Assembly (NCBI GenBank): GCA_023362775.1
Contig: JALMGJ010000004.1
Location: 85,474,298 to 85,538,297 of the forward strand
DNA: 64,000 bases
From: Charina bottae
Taxonomy: Eukaryota; Chordata; Lepidosauria; Squamata; Charinaidae
Direction: 5' to 3'
Of the stretch, positions 8,671-21,306 are shown piece by piece (position 1 is the first letter of the stretch; each line of letters opens with the position of its first letter). Under the pieces are notes generated by a model. That model had not been told where the DNA came from, searched no databases, and worked only from the letters and a program-made list of their open reading frames with translations. The translations under genes and the position numbers were made by a program.

Positions 8671-11600
8671 TGGTTCATGAAGCTACAGAAACAATACTCG
8701 AGGATCTATTTATGAATGCTTCTGCACTGCACAAATAATAGATTTGTCATAAATTGTTTGATTCAGCCTACATGGACTTTCAGTGATAAAAAACAAATCA
8801 AGATGGAGGAGAAAAAGCTATTTTTTTATAATTCTTTAGGGTCCAATCCACTCCCGCAAAAATTGCCTGATTTTCTGGTTCCACGAGTCATGGGAGCTTA
8901 TTTTTAGTGATTTCCAGGGCTCTATATCAAATTTCCAGGCAGACATAGAACATATTATTATTGGACTACCACTGCCAGCTGCCTCTTTGTACTCTCAATT
9001 GGCTGTAAAACTGACAAGTATTAACCAATGTGGTAGAACAAAACTTATTAAGGATCAGAAATAACAAAAATATTCCTGTTGGAATTTTTAAGTTATTCTG
9101 TGAAGTTCAGGTAGCAGTTTTCTAGTTTTGGCAAGCTAATTTTTATTGCATTGAATTATTGTTTTCATGATTTATTTAATAGCTCTGTTGTCTAATCAGT
9201 ACCTTCTGAATTAAGCTAAAATCCTATGCACAGTTATTTGAATTATGATTCTATTATTAGGATTAGGATACTATTTTGTATTTTTCTAAGTATTTCATTC
9301 AATGTTCCATATTTCAACAATTCCTTACATTATTGAAAAATGAAATTTAATGTGCAAAAACAGATCTTAAAATAATACAAGGGCATTATAGTTTTATGTA
9401 GCTTGGGAGTAGCTTAATTAAGGAAAAAAGTAGGAAATAATTTGATAACAAATAATGATATGCTTAAACCGAATGTCCAAAGTCAGGATTAATAACATAT
9501 AGTCACATGTGTAATGTATACTAAATATGACAGTATGTACAAATGAAGCAAATGGGTAGGAATAAATGAAGTTTATTTGAAAACAATTTCTTAAGTAATT
9601 TGTTTAAGTGTGATATTGGACTATAGATTATTTGCTAGCACTCAACACCGAAAATATTAATTCATACAGCATCAACTACAAAATGCAACATCCTCTAACT
9701 ATCAAGGGTAATATATTTTGCATATTATTTCTGGGAATTCCTCCAATCCCAAACCATTTTCAGTTTGCAATCTGTATAATTTATTAGACATGGTTGGAGA
9801 GAATTTGCTGTAGAGCCAAAAATCTGCAGTTTTACATCACCCGCCCCCCATTATCTCTGCACATAAAAAGTCAAAAAGCTTCAGGCTAGAATTAACTCAA
9901 GATTGGCTATTATGTTTGTAAGAGCATTTAGGAGCAATCCCAGTTGACTCTGGAGTATATAATAATAAATAATTTCATCTAATCTATCTATCTCATTTTA
10001 AAAAAAAAACCTTTGCCTTAAGGATATCTTGAAGTTGATGATGAAATACTAACAATATTTACTTTCTGAAGTAGCTAGCCACCCCTGATGTCTATTCTAC
10101 CTTGGGCAAAGTCATTTAAAGATAGAAAGTTTGCAAGTTAAATGCCTTTAAAATAAAAGCTCCAATTTTTGTAAATGCCCTTAAGAAACATATTTACCTA
10201 CTTTCCTTGGTTGATGAAGCTAGACTTGGCTGAAAGCCTTAAACTACTTCTCTTTGGCAGGGACCATTTATTTCAGTGCAAGCACAGTACAGGGGAAATT
10301 GTGCAAACCTTGCTCAGACAAATAATGGTGCCTTTTAAATGTAAATTTTAGGACTATACCTCTTTTCTAGTTAGATTAAAGGTTACATCTAGTACACTTG
10401 TCATAGCTCACTGTTTCTCTTCACTATAAATATTAAATGAGTCATATATTAAAGTTTTGTATGCATAGTGAATGAAGGTGGTTTATAAAGAACATAAAAA
10501 TAAACAACTTGTCTTCTGATACATTTGTCTTGTCTACTACATCATCAGCTCCTGCAGAAAATCATGAAAGAGCAATACTTTTTGATATCTTTTATTTTCT
10601 GCAGCTTTTTATTTTAAAATAATCTCATAGGACTCTAGACAAAAAGCATTTTCTAAGAAGTTTTATAGGAACCTTACCTATTTTTTAGTTTCTAAAAATA
10701 TTCCAGTAATAACTGTAGAAAGCAATTTCTTTGCTTCCATGCCTGTTAAAAGGGGAAAGAAACTGAATTAGAAACAGGAGTTACTGGTATACAACTCAGT
10801 TGTATATTTCATTAATGTGTTTGTTTTTTCCACATATCTGTCACAGTATAAGATTACGTTGGAGTCTCATAGCAGTGCAAATATGAAAGAAAGTAAGAAA
10901 TGCTTCTAGCAGTTACTAGTACCAAGATGGACATGTATACCAAGGCAAAGTGCCTTTCTCATTTTTTTCTAGCACTGTCCTGCCCCCAAAGTCCTGTGGA
11001 TTGCATTATGTTCTGTTTTTTAAGAGACATTTATTGTTATATCCCATTCACAATTTCGTATCTCACATGTAAACAAACTGTGAATAAGGTAAGTCCTTCA
11101 AGGCCCAAAGCAGACATTGCATAAATGCATCTTGATGTTATATAATAGAAAATGTAAGAATCCTGAAGATAAGTTTAATCTTCCCTTTAATCATAGTTTC
11201 TATTGAATTGAAACCTTCCTTTTGTGACAGGAATAGAGAATTAGACTGCACTTTCAAACAACCCTGGTTCCAGGATATTAAAGCTTCCCTCTATTCTTAT
11301 ACTATATATGCAATTAAAAATGTGCAAGTTAGTTACATTCAATCAACATTATGTCTAGTAACCAAGCCAGGAAACCAGGGGCCATGGAACACCGCACCTT
11401 CATTTTCCCAAAAGAGCGTGGTAGGTTCAACCAATCAAAGTTGAACTATTCCATTGACCAAAAAAGCAGTAACTGCTGGGAGTTAACAGAAAAACCATTT
11501 TGTTCCAACTGTCACTTAACTTTTTTCTCCAGAATTGATGGGACACATGCTATAATCTGATAATCAGAAGGGGGATCAAGGACTACTGTGTGTATGTTGT

Positions 11601-12393
11601 ATGCAAAAAGTACCATGTTGCTGAGTTTTTCTTTTTTTTTCTTTTCATTTTTGTTTCAAAGAACTACTAATGTATACTGCTAAAAGATTTAGTAATCAGC
11701 ATAATTATCAACATCAGTATCATATAAATTGACCAGAAAACGTTAGAAATATATAAACCATTTAAAGCATATGCATGAATAAGTCCTCCATTCTGTTATT
11801 GGGTGACAACGAATTATACAAAATAATTTAAAATTTGAAATCTCTGTTTTATCAAATTTATCTTAATCCCATTCCTTGCAATTATAGTGGATATTAAAAC
11901 AGTTAGTAGATGAATGCATCTCCAATGAATAAATTACCTACTGCACTAATTGGCTGCCACAGAAAATTTGGCCTATAAAAAACGTCAGTCAGCTGAACAC
12001 TGAGAATATATTCGGTATCATCCATCACAGTTTATCATATTTCAAATTACAAGCATGATAAAAAATTGTATTCCAGGATAAAATGATCAATACAGACTTT
12101 ATAAATTCCTCTTTTCTACCACAAGGGCAAAAGCAATGCTCATGTGAAATTTTCAAGTATCTATTAAAACTGTCAAAGGCATAGTATTAAGAGGACAGAA
12201 TAAGAGTTAATAATTGTTTTAATTTGAAGACATGGGATAAATAAATAGTTTAAAGTTGTTCTTAACACCAATCAATTTGCCTGCAACAACTATTCTAGTT
12301 AAATTATTTTGATGATTACAAGACAAAGAACCCCAAAAGATGAAGAATATCTGCAATGGTAATTTTCAGATGCAATGGATGATGAATAATAAA
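8669..12393. other. Unique AT-rich intergenic DNA
   Basis: I find no supported exon, RNA gene or classifiable repeat in these 3.7 kb. The few open frames (for example 10900-11124) are short, lack similarity I recognise, and have no splice context. Confidence 0.5.
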
Positions 12394-12405
12394 TATAGAT
12401 ACTTA

Positions 12406-12644
12406 AAGGTAAAGGTTCCCCCTGCACATTTGTGCAGTCGTGTCCGACTCTAGGGGCCGGTGCACATCTCCGTTTGTTAGCTGAAGAGCCAGTGTTGCCC
12501 GAAGACTCTTCCACGGTCATGTGGCCGGCATGACGTGCGCGCGGAATGCTGTTACCTACCCACCAAAGTGGTACTTATTTATCTACTTGCATTTGCATGC
12601 TTTCGAATTGCTAGGTTGGCAAGAGTTATTTTTATATTTTTATT
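12406..12644 (-). mobile_element. Sauria-type SINE, head-truncated
   Basis: The body and tail match the SINE at 477-808 in reverse: GTCGTGTCCGACTCTAGG, GGCATGACG, ACCTACCCACCAAAGTGG, then CGAATTGCTAGGTTGG. The tRNA head is missing and replaced by a short T-rich stretch. A 12-bp duplication, TATAGATACTTA, flanks it at 12394-12405 and 12645-12656. Confidence 0.85.
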
Positions 12645-12871
12645 TATAGATACTTAGGGCTCTCTTTGTCAACTGAGCTTAATATGCTTTCTTCTAGTTC
12701 ATGAGCTAACAGCAAAGTGTGCCGGCAAACTTTGCAATGCCTTCATTGCCAAACCTTACTCTGCCTCATTAATGAGACTAGCAAGTGGTTCTGTCATTAC
12801 AGTTTACCAAATTGGAGGAGTGAGAGATGAAAGGTGAGGACCACTCTGCACCTGTGACCTATTGTTTAGAG

Positions 12872-12954
12872 CAGTGTTTCTCAACCTTGTCAACTTTAAG
12901 ATGTGTGGACTTCAACTCCCAGAATTCCCTAGCCAGCAAGGTTGAGAAACACTG
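12872..12954. mobile_element. hAT MITE, 83 bp
   Basis: The ends are CAGTGTTTCTCAACC and the inverted GGTTGAGAAACACTG. A perfect 8-bp target duplication, GTTTAGAG, lies at 12864-12871 and 12955-12962. The body shares CTTCAACTCCCAGAATTCC with the MITE at 5580. Confidence 0.93.
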
Positions 12955-13472
12955 GTTTAGAGTATTTCTGAACATGTGTCTAGCACTCTTGGGGCTGTAA
13001 ACCCATATCCAGGTGAGAGGAGGGCTCTCCACAAAGAGTCTAGTATTTCTTTCAAAAAAAATGCTAGGGTCATGTTCATAAATAGCACCAGTGACAGGTC
13101 ACAGAAGTTAGGATTAGGGCTTTGAGGAATGGTTTGGGGAGCTTTGGGGGGGATTCTTTGCTGCTTCATCCCATGCTCCTCGACTACCTGTGAACTCCCA
13201 GATACAGATGAGGGGTACAGGGTAAAGCAGGAGGGAGTGTTCAATAAAAAGTGCAATTCTGGGAAAGCAGGTTTCCTGAACGTGTATAGAAAATCAATTA
13301 ATATGTAGAGCTTTACATATTCATTTCAGCCTCCAGATAGTATGGCTATGTTACGTGAATAGGAGAATGTTACAGACAAAATATACTTTAAAAAAGCATT
13401 GCTTTAAGTTTAGGTCTGTCTTTTGCTAGTGTAGCTAGTGTCTCCATCAGCGCAAATTAAAATGCCATAGAG

Positions 13473-13820
13473 CAGCGGTCCCCAACCTTTTTGGCACCAG
13501 GGACTGGTCGTGGAAGACAATTTTTCCATGGACCAGGGGGGGCAGGGTTTGCAGGTGGGAGCCAATCGCATGCACTGGGGGTAGGGTTTGCAGACGGGAG
13601 CCAATTACGTGCACTGGGGAGCGGTTTTGCAGGTGGGAGTCAATCGCACACACTGGGGGGTGGGGTTTGCAGGCAGGAGCCAATCGCGCACACTGGGGGG
13701 GTTTGCAGGCGGGAGCCAATCGCACGCACCGAGGGGTGAGGTTTGCAGGCAGGAGTCCCGTGGCCCACTTCCTAACAGGCCGCAGCCCACTAGTGGGCCA
13801 CGGCCCACAGGTTGGGGACC
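13473..13820. mobile_element. Non-autonomous hAT element with minisatellite
   Basis: The left end is CAGCGGTCCCCAACC. The right side holds the inverted GGTTGGGGACC. I cannot see a clean 8-bp duplication, because the right terminus looks altered (GGGGACCCGGTTCCC). The interior is a tandem array of about 36-42-bp units containing GGGTTTGCAGGCGGGAGCCA and ATCGC. This is the reverse complement of the minisatellite at 4058-4211. Confidence 0.75.
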
Positions 13821-14297
13821 CGGTTCCCAGTGACCAAAGGAGAGGTACATGCCTGCAGCAGCCTAAAGTAGCCAATAGGAGCTTATCAGATCTGACCTTT
13901 GAGAGCATCGCCAGCCACACCATTGACAAAGTGTTCTAGATTGTGTCCTTGACCAAAACTGTGTTGGGAGAAGGGAGCCACTTAAAAGTGGAACAGCTAA
14001 TGATAACCTGAAACCGTCTCCATAGGGCTGGGAAAGAAAGAAGGCAACAATATGAAGACATGTCACTTAAAAATATTTAGCAGAACATATTCATGCTGCA
14101 GTTTAGTGGGCTATGACAGTGAGGCCCTAAAGTCAAACTAGTATTCTAATTGTCACCAATATTACTGATTTAATGTATAATAAGCAAACAATATTTAACT
14201 TTTATTGACTTGAAATTGAAATATTTGGTTGCAAAATTGTTCTGGGTGATCTTTATTTATTTATTTTTCTAATTTATATAGCTGCCCGTCTCATATA

Positions 14298-15876
14298 AGC
14301 TGCTCAAAAAAATAAAGGGAACACTGAAATAAGACATCCTAGATCTGAATGAATGAAATATTCGTATTAATTACTTTGTTCATTACATAGTTGAATGTGC
14401 TGACAACAAAATCACACAAAAAGCAATGGAAATCAAATGTAAGCAACCCCTGGAGGTCTGGATGTGGAGTTACACTCAAAAATTAAAGTGGAAAAGAACA
14501 CTACAGGCTGATCCAACGTTGATGTAATGTCCTTAAAACAAGTCAAAATGAGGCTCAGTAGTGTGTGTGGCCTCCACGTGCCTGTATGACCTCCCTACAA
14601 CGCCTGGGCATGCTCCTGATGAGGTGGCGGATGGTCTCCTGAGGGATCTCCTCCCACACCTGGACTAAAGCATCCCCCAACTCCTGGACAGTCTGTGGTG
14701 CAACGTGGCGTTGGTGGATGGAGCGAGACATGATGTCCCAGATGTGCTCAATTGGATTCAGGTCTGGGGAACGGGCGGGCCAGTCCATAGCATCAATGCC
14801 TTCGTCTTGCAGGAACTGCTGGCACACTCCAGCCACATGAGGTCTAGCATTGTCTTGCATTAGGAGGAACCCAGGGCCAACCGCACCAGCATATGGTCTC
14901 ACAAGGGGTCTGAGGATCTCATCTCGGTACCTAATGGCAGTCAGGCTACGTCTGGCGAGCACATGGAGGGCTGTGCGGCCCCCTAAAGAAATGCCACCCC
15001 ACACCATTACTGACCCACTGCCAAACCGGTCATGCTGGAGGATGTTGCAGGCAGCAGAACGTTCTCCACGGCGTCTCCAGACCCTGTCACGTCTGTCACA
15101 TGTGCTCAGTGGGAACCTGCTTTCATCTGTGAAGAGCACAGGGTGCCAGTGGCGAAGTTGCCAATCTTGTGTTCTCTGGCAAATGCCAAACGTCCTGCAC
15201 GGTGTTGGGCTGTAAGCACAACTCCCACCTGTGGACGTCGGGCCCTCATACCACCCTCATGGAGTCTGTTTCTGACCGTTTGAGCAGCCACACGCACATT
15301 TGTGGCCCACTGGAGGTCATTTTGCAGGGCTCTGGCAGTGCTCCTCCTGTCCCTCCTTGCACAAAGGCGGAGGTAGCGGTCCTGCTGCTGGGTTGTTGCC
15401 CTCCTACGGCCTCCTCCATGTCTCCTGATGTACTGACCTGTCTCCTGGTAGCGCCTCCATGCTCTGGACACTACGCTGACAGACACAGCAAACCTTCTTG
15501 CCACAGCTCGCATTGATGTGCCATCCTGGATGAGCTGCACTACCTGAGCCACTTGTGTGGGTTGTAGACTCCGTCTCATGCTGCCACTAGAGTGGAAGCA
15601 CCGCCAGCATTCAACAGTGACCAAACCATCAGCCAGAAAGCATAGGAACTGAGAAGTGGTCTGTGGTCACCACCTGCAGATCCACTCCTTTATTGGGGAT
15701 GTCTTGCTAACTGCCTATGCTTTCCGCCTGTTGTCTATTCCATGTGCACAACAGCATGTGAAATTGATTGTCAATCAGTGTTGCTACCTAAGTGGACAGT
15801 TTGATTTCACAGAAGTGTGATTGACTTGGACATACATTGTGTTGTTTCAGTGTTCCCTTTATTTTTTTGAGCAGTG
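14298..15876 (-). mobile_element. Tc1-like DNA transposon, complete ends
   Basis: The terminal inverted repeats contain CTGCTCAAAAAAATAAAGGG followed by AACACTGAAA at the left. The matching inverted TTTCAGTGTTCCC, TTTATTTTTTTGAGCAG lies at the right. A TA target flanks the element (14296-14297 and 15877-15878). Its length is 1579 bp, typical of Tc1. The internal transposase is on the - strand and nearly intact. Closely similar termini are known to me from Tc1 elements shared among fishes and lampreys, so horizontal origin is plausible but untested. Confidence 0.92.
14555..15579 (-). pseudogene. Tc1 transposase, DD34E, one frameshift
   Basis: The start [12 protein letters not shown] (15579) opens a Tc1 transposase. 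The N-terminal paired-type helix-turn-helix region includes [15 protein letters not shown] and [14 protein letters not shown]. The catalytic half has LFTDESRF (first Asp), LMQDNARPH (second Asp) and SPDLNPIEHIW (Glu). Exactly 34 residues lie between the second Asp and the Glu, so the triad is DD34E. Total length is about 340 residues, normal for Tc1. The frame breaks once near 15165-15175, after FAREH, consistent with loss of one base; the downstream frame (from 15139) then runs to the stop at 14555. No other stop was seen. An upstream in-frame ATG at 15624 exists, but the MRRSLQ start fits the family better. Confidence 0.9.
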
Positions 15877-16294
15877 TATATAACTCTGGGCAGCTTACGA
15901 ACAGTTAAAACAATTAAAAAACAACCAAACAATAGAATAATTTAAATAATAAAAGACAACGCAGAAGGACATAAAAATCATCATTAAAAACTCATAAAAT
16001 TCACAACCAAGGTAATCACACCTACCAATATCATTCAATACAGCCACTGTGTCAACTCTACTAAATTCCTGAGTCCCTGTGCCTGTTGGCAAAAACCATA
16101 TGAGATAAACAAAGAAATAAGTATCTAGTTAAACAGTTTAAATCTTGTGAATCTGACTAGCATTTCTAGCCAGAAACTTGTTTTAGTAACTTTGTTCATT
16201 TTATACAAAACATTCTTAAACAGATGGCAAACATTTCATCTATCCGTATTTATTGACAACTTGCTCTAATAATGGCAATGTGAATCTCTCCCGG

Positions 16295-16392
16295 AGTATT
16301 TATTTTTTTATTTAATTTATATTACCGCCCATCTCCCCCCATGGGGAACTCTGGGCGGTTCACAATAAATAAGTTAAAATAAAATCTAAAAT
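16295..16392 (-). mobile_element. L2 LINE 3' tail (distal part, split by BovB)
   Basis: (TTTA)-rich sequence then TTACCGCCCATCTCC and GAACTCTGGGCGGTTCACAA, the inverted L2 terminus. It is continuous in logic with 19614-21046, the rest of the same element displaced by the BovB insertion. The break carries the duplication AAATCTAAAAT. Confidence 0.8.
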
Positions 16393-19300
16393 CTCCAGCA
16401 AAGGAGATCGTTACCTTGTCGTGGTGCTGGAGCTTGAGCACCTCAATGAAACCATGAGCTAAACCGTGAAGGGACACCCAAGACGGGAAGGTCGTGGCAG
16501 AGAGGTCAGACTAAATACGATCCCTGGGGAAGGTAATGGCAACCCACCCCAGTATTCTTGCCATGAAAACTAAATGGATCAGTACAACCAAAGATATGTT
16601 GGTATACCATCGGAAGATGGGACTCCCAGGTCGGAAGATGGTCAAAATGCTACTGGGGAGGAACAGAGGATACGTTCAACTAGCCCCAGATGTGATGACG
16701 CAGCTAGCTCAAAGCCGAAAGGACGGCTAGCGGCCGACGGTGCTGGTGGTGAACGACGAATCCGATGTTCTAAAGATCAACACACCATAGGAACCTGGAA
16801 TGTAAGATCTATGAGCCAGGGCAAATTGGATGTGGTTATTGGTGAGATGTCAAGATTAAATATAGACATTTTAGGTGTCAGTGAACTGAAATGGACTGGG
16901 ATGGGCCACTTCACATCAGATGACCACCAGATCTACTACTGTGGACAAGAGGACCACAGAAGAAATGGAGTAGCCTTCATAATTAATAATAAAGTGGCTA
17001 AAGCAGTGCTTGGATACAATCCAAAAAACAATAGAATGAACTCAATTTGAATTCAGGGTAAGCCATTTAACATCACAGTGATCCAAATATACGCCCCAAC
17101 CACAGATGCTGAAGAAGCAGAAGTAGATCAGTTCTATGAGGATCTGCAGCACCTACTAGATAATACACCAAAAAGAGATGTTATTTTCATTACAGGAGAC
17201 TGGAATGCTAAGGTGGGTACTCAGACGACACCTGGAATTACAGGCAAGCATGGTCTGGGAGAACAAAATGAAGCAGGACATAGGCTGATAGAATTTTGCC
17301 AAGACAACTCACTGTGCATAACAAACACTCTCTTCCAACAACCTAAAAGATGACTTTATACATGGACTTCACCAGATGGTCGACACCGAAATCAGATTGA
17401 CTACATCCTTTGCAGCCAAAGGTGGCGGACATCTATACAGTCAGTAAAAACAAGACCTGGAGCTGACTGTAGTTCAGATCACGAACTTCTTATTGCAAAA
17501 TTTAGAATCAGACTAAAGAGAATAGGGAAGACCCACAGATAAGTTCGATATGAGCTCACTAATATTCCTAAGGAATATGCAGTGGAGGTGAAGAATAGAT
17601 TTAAGGGACTAGATTTAGTAGATAGGGTCCCAGAAGAACTATGGACAGAAGTTCGCAACATTGTTCAGGAGGCGGCAACAAAAAACGTCCCAAGGAAAAA
17701 GAAAACCAAGAAGGCAAGATGGCTGTCTGCTGAAACACTGGAAGTAGCCCAAGAAAGAAGGAAAGCAAAAGACAACAGTGATAGGGGGAGATATGCCCAA
17801 TTAAATGCAAAATTCCAGAGGTTAGCCAGAAGAGATAAGGAATTATTTTTAAACAAGCAATGTGCGGAAGTGGAAGAAGACAATAGAATAGGAAGGACAA
17901 GAGACCTCTTCCAGAAAATTAGAAACATTGGAGGTAAATTCCAGGCAAAAATGGGTATGATCAAAAACAAAGATGGTAAGGACCTAACAGAAGCAGAAGA
18001 GATCAAGAAAAGGTGGCAAGAATATACGGAAGATCTGTATAGGAAGGATAATAATATTGGAGATAGCTTTGACGGTGTGGTCAGTGAGTTAGAGCCAGAC
18101 ATCCTGAAGTGTGAGGTTGAATGGGCCTTAAGAAGCATTGCTAATAACAAGGCAGCAGGAGACGATGGTATCCCAGCTGAACTGTTTAAAATCTTGCAAG
18201 ATGATGCTGTCAAGGTGATTCATGCCATATGCCAGCAAATTTGGAAAACACAAGAATGGCCATCAGATTGGAAAAAATCAACTTATATCCCCATACCAAA
18301 AAAGGGAAGCACTAAAGAATGTTCAAACTATCGAACAGTGGCACTTATTTCACATGCCAGTAAGGTAATGCTCAAGATCTTGCAAGGTAGACTCCAGCAA
18401 TTCATGGAGCGAGAATTGCCAGATGTACAAGCTGGGTTTAGAAAAGGCAGAGGAACTAGAGACCAAATTGCCAATATCCGCTGGATAATGGAGAAAGCCA
18501 GGGAATTTCAGAAAAACATCTATTTCTGTTTTATTGACTATTCTAAAGCCTTTGACTGTGTGGATCATAACAAATTGTGGCAAGTTCTTGGTGGTATGGG
18601 GATACCAAGTCATCTTGTCTGCCTCCTGAGGAATCTGTATAACGACCAAATAGCAACGGTAAGAACAGAGCACGGAACAACGGACTGGTTTAAGATTGGG
18701 AAAGGAGTACGGCAGGGTTGTATACTCTCACCCTACCTATTCAACCTGTACGCAGAACACATCATGCGACGTGCTGGGCTTGAGGAATCCAAGGCTGGAG
18801 TTAAAATCGCTGGAAGAAACATTAACAATCTCAGATATGCAGATGATACCACTTTGGTGGCTGAAAGCGAGGAGGAGTTGAGGAGCCTTATGACGAAGGT
18901 GAAAGAAGAAAGTGCAAAAGCTGGGTTGCAGTTAAACCTCAAAAAAACCAAGATTATGGCAACGAGCTTGATTGATGACTGGCAAATAGAGGGAGAAAAA
19001 GTGGAGGCAGTGACAGACTTTGTATTTCTAGGCGCAAAGATTACTGCAGACACTGACTGCAGCCAGGAAATCAGAAGACGTCTACTTCTTGGGAGGAGAG
19101 CAATGGCAAATCTTGATAAAATAGTTAAGAGCAGAGACATCACACTGACAACAAAGGTCCGCATAGTTAAAGCAATGGTATTCCCTGTAGTAACCTATGG
19201 CTGCGAGAGCTGGACCATAAGGAAGGCTGAGCGAAGGAAGATAGATGCTTTTGAACTGTGGTGTTGGAGGAAAATTCTGAGAGTGCCTTGGACTGCAAGA

Positions 19301-19613
19301 AGATCAAACCAGTCCATACTCCAGGAAATAAAGCCAGACTGCTCACTTGAGGGAATGATATTAAAGGCAAAACTGAAGTACTTTGGCCACATAATGAGAA
19401 GACAGGATACCCTGGAGAAGAAGCTGATGCTAGGGAAAGTGGAAGGCCAAAGGAAGAGGGGCCGACCAAGGGCAGGATGGATGGATGGTATTCTGGAGGT
19501 GACGGACTCAACCATTGGGGAGCTGGGGATGGTGACGGCTGACAGAAAGCTCTGGCGTGGACTGGTCCATGAAGTCACGAAGAGTCGGAAACGACTGAAC
19601 GAATAAACAACAA
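16393..19613 (+). mobile_element. BovB (RTE-clade) LINE, full length, 3221 bp
   Basis: An 11-bp duplication, AAATCTAAAAT, at 16382-16392 and 19614-19624 flanks the element. The 5' UTR begins CTCCAGCAAAGGAGATCG. The 3' end is GAGTCGGAAACGACTGAACG then AATAAACAACAA, the standard BovB terminus. One long frame with endonuclease and reverse transcriptase lies inside. It is inserted into the 3' UTR of an L2 LINE lying in the opposite orientation. Confidence 0.93.
16574..19606 (+). pseudogene. BovB endonuclease-reverse transcriptase, three in-frame stops
   Basis: A single reading frame of 1011 codons has no frameshift but three premature stops: TGA at 17048, TGA at 17351 and TAA at 17540. The first two fit CGA-to-TGA (methyl-CpG) decay. 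The N-terminal apurinic-type endonuclease shows GTWNVRSM, SELKWTG, IQIYAPT, TGDWNAKVG and SDHELLIAKF. The RT domain shows NNKAAGDDGIPAEL, YIPIPKKGS, NYRTVALIS, VQAGFRKGRGTRDQ, FIDYSKAFDCVDH, GVRQGCILSPYLFNLY and the catalytic LRYADDTTLVA. From 17582 to the stop at 19606 the frame is open for 674 residues. It is therefore a young copy without a functional endonuclease frame. Elements of this clade move by target-primed reverse transcription and can supply RT to SINEs. Confidence 0.92.
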
Positions 19614-21046
19614 AAATCTAAAATATATAAAACCTCAATATACAATACAGTAAATAATTATGAAATCCAGATGGTGATGGAATAATTAAAAGAAGGACAT
19701 TATAAAATTAGGGGATTAGCCACCCCCATGAGGAACTATCCCTTCCTCCTTCCCATGCCAGGCGGCAGAACCAGGTCTTCAGCTCTTTCCTAAAGGTCGG
19801 GAGGGAGGAGATCTGTCTCAACTCTGGGGGCAAGATGTTCCATAGAGTGGGCACTACCACAGAGAAGGCCTGCCTCCTAGATCCCATCAGATGGCATTCT
19901 CTAATTGATGGGGTTCGTAGCAGGCCCTCTCTGAATGACCGGGTGGGGCGGGTCAATAACATGGGGATAAGACGGTCCCTCAGGTATTCTGGCCCCATGC
20001 CATGTAGGGCTTTAAAGGTGATAACCAACACCTTGAATTGTACCTGGAAGCAAACCGGCACCCAATGCAGCTCGCGGAGCAACGGTGTTACATGTGCAGA
20101 TCTTGACGCACCCAAAACTGCCCGTGCGGCCGCATTCTGCACCAGCTGAAGCTTCCGGATAGTCTTCAAGGGTAGCCCCATGTAGAGAGCATTGCAATAA
20201 TCTATATGGGAGATGACAAGAGCATGAGTGACTGTACAGAGGGCGTCGCAATCCAGGAATGGGCGTAACTGGCGCACTAACCGAAGTTGTGCAAAAGCCC
20301 TCCTAGCCACGACTGCCACCTGATCTTCGAGCAGGAGTCATGAGTCTAGAAGGACCCCCAGATTACGCACCGGTTCCAAACAGGGCAGTGCTACCCCATC
20401 GAGAACCAAAGATGATAATTTCCCAGAAGATGCTAAGCCATCAACCCACAGCCACTCGGTCTTACCAGGGTTCAACTGGAGCCAGTTCCCGATCCAGGCC
20501 CTCACAGCCCCCAGGCACTGGGAGAGGGTGGACACTGCATCACTTACCTCACCAGGGATGGAGATATACAATTGAGTATCATCTGCATACTGATGATACC
20601 TCATCCCATGGTGACGTATGACCTCACCCAGTGGTTTCATGTAGATGTTGAACAGGAGAGGAGAGAGAACCGAACCCTGCAGCACCCCACACAGAAGCAG
20701 TCGTGGGCTGGATCTCTCCTCCCCTATCAACACCGACTGGGAGCGTCCCCGGAGGAAGGAGGTGAACCAGCGTAAAACTACGCCGCCCACCCCCAACTCC
20801 CTAAGCCGCCCCAAAAGGATACCATGGTCGATGGTATCGAAAGCTGCTGAGAGATCTAAGAGAGCCAGGATGGATGCACTACCTCCATCCCGCTCCCGCC
20901 AGAGATCATCCGTAAGCGCGACCAATGCAGTCTCCGTCCCATGTCCCGGCCTGAAACCTGACTGGAACGGGTCTAGATAATCCGCTTCATCCAGGGTCCT
21001 TTGAAGTTGCAATGCCACCACTTTCTCAACCACCTTTCCCAAAAAG
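19614..21046 (-). mobile_element. L2-clade LINE, 5'-truncated
   Basis: This is the reverse transcriptase half and the proximal 3' UTR of an L2 element on the - strand. Its distal tail lies at 16295-16392, across the BovB insertion. Similarity to L2 stops near 21046, which I take as the 5' truncation. Confidence 0.85.
19708..21046 (-). pseudogene. L2 reverse transcriptase, one in-frame stop
   Basis: Reading down the - strand: [79 protein letters not shown] and WLQLNPGKTEWLW are textbook L2-clade RT blocks, with an intact YADD. A TGA at 20338-20340 (after GVLLDS) is the only stop. The same frame then continues through AFAQLRLVRQLRPF, HIDYCNALYMGLP, LRELHWVPV and FKVLVITFKALHGMGP to a natural stop at 19708. 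No frameshift was seen, so the copy is young. Confidence 0.88.
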
Positions 21047-21306
21047 GTATTTGTCTTTTGAAGATACTTAGTTCTAATTTTGTTAATGTGATTTACAAAG
21101 ATCATTATTTTTCATTGATCATCTGATATTTCCTTATTATTTTCAACCAGCATATTTCAGATATGCTTACCTGATATAAGCATTTCAGAACTATATAAAT
21201 GCACTCATCAAGGCCTATCATGAAAACTTTTTAAAGTAAGAATTGGAGCATTTGCTTAGATTTGGACAAATTGCCACAAACAATATCTTTATGATTTTTC
21301 TCAAGA

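Larger units (their letters stand above)
14250..15960 (-). mobile_element. L2-type 3' tail split by the Tc1 transposon
   Basis: The left piece 14250-14297 ((TTTA)n, TAATTTATATAGCTGCCCGT) and the right piece from 15877 (ACTCTGGGCAGCTTACGAAC) together reconstruct an inverted L2 tail. The Tc1 element sits at a TA between them. Confidence 0.65.
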
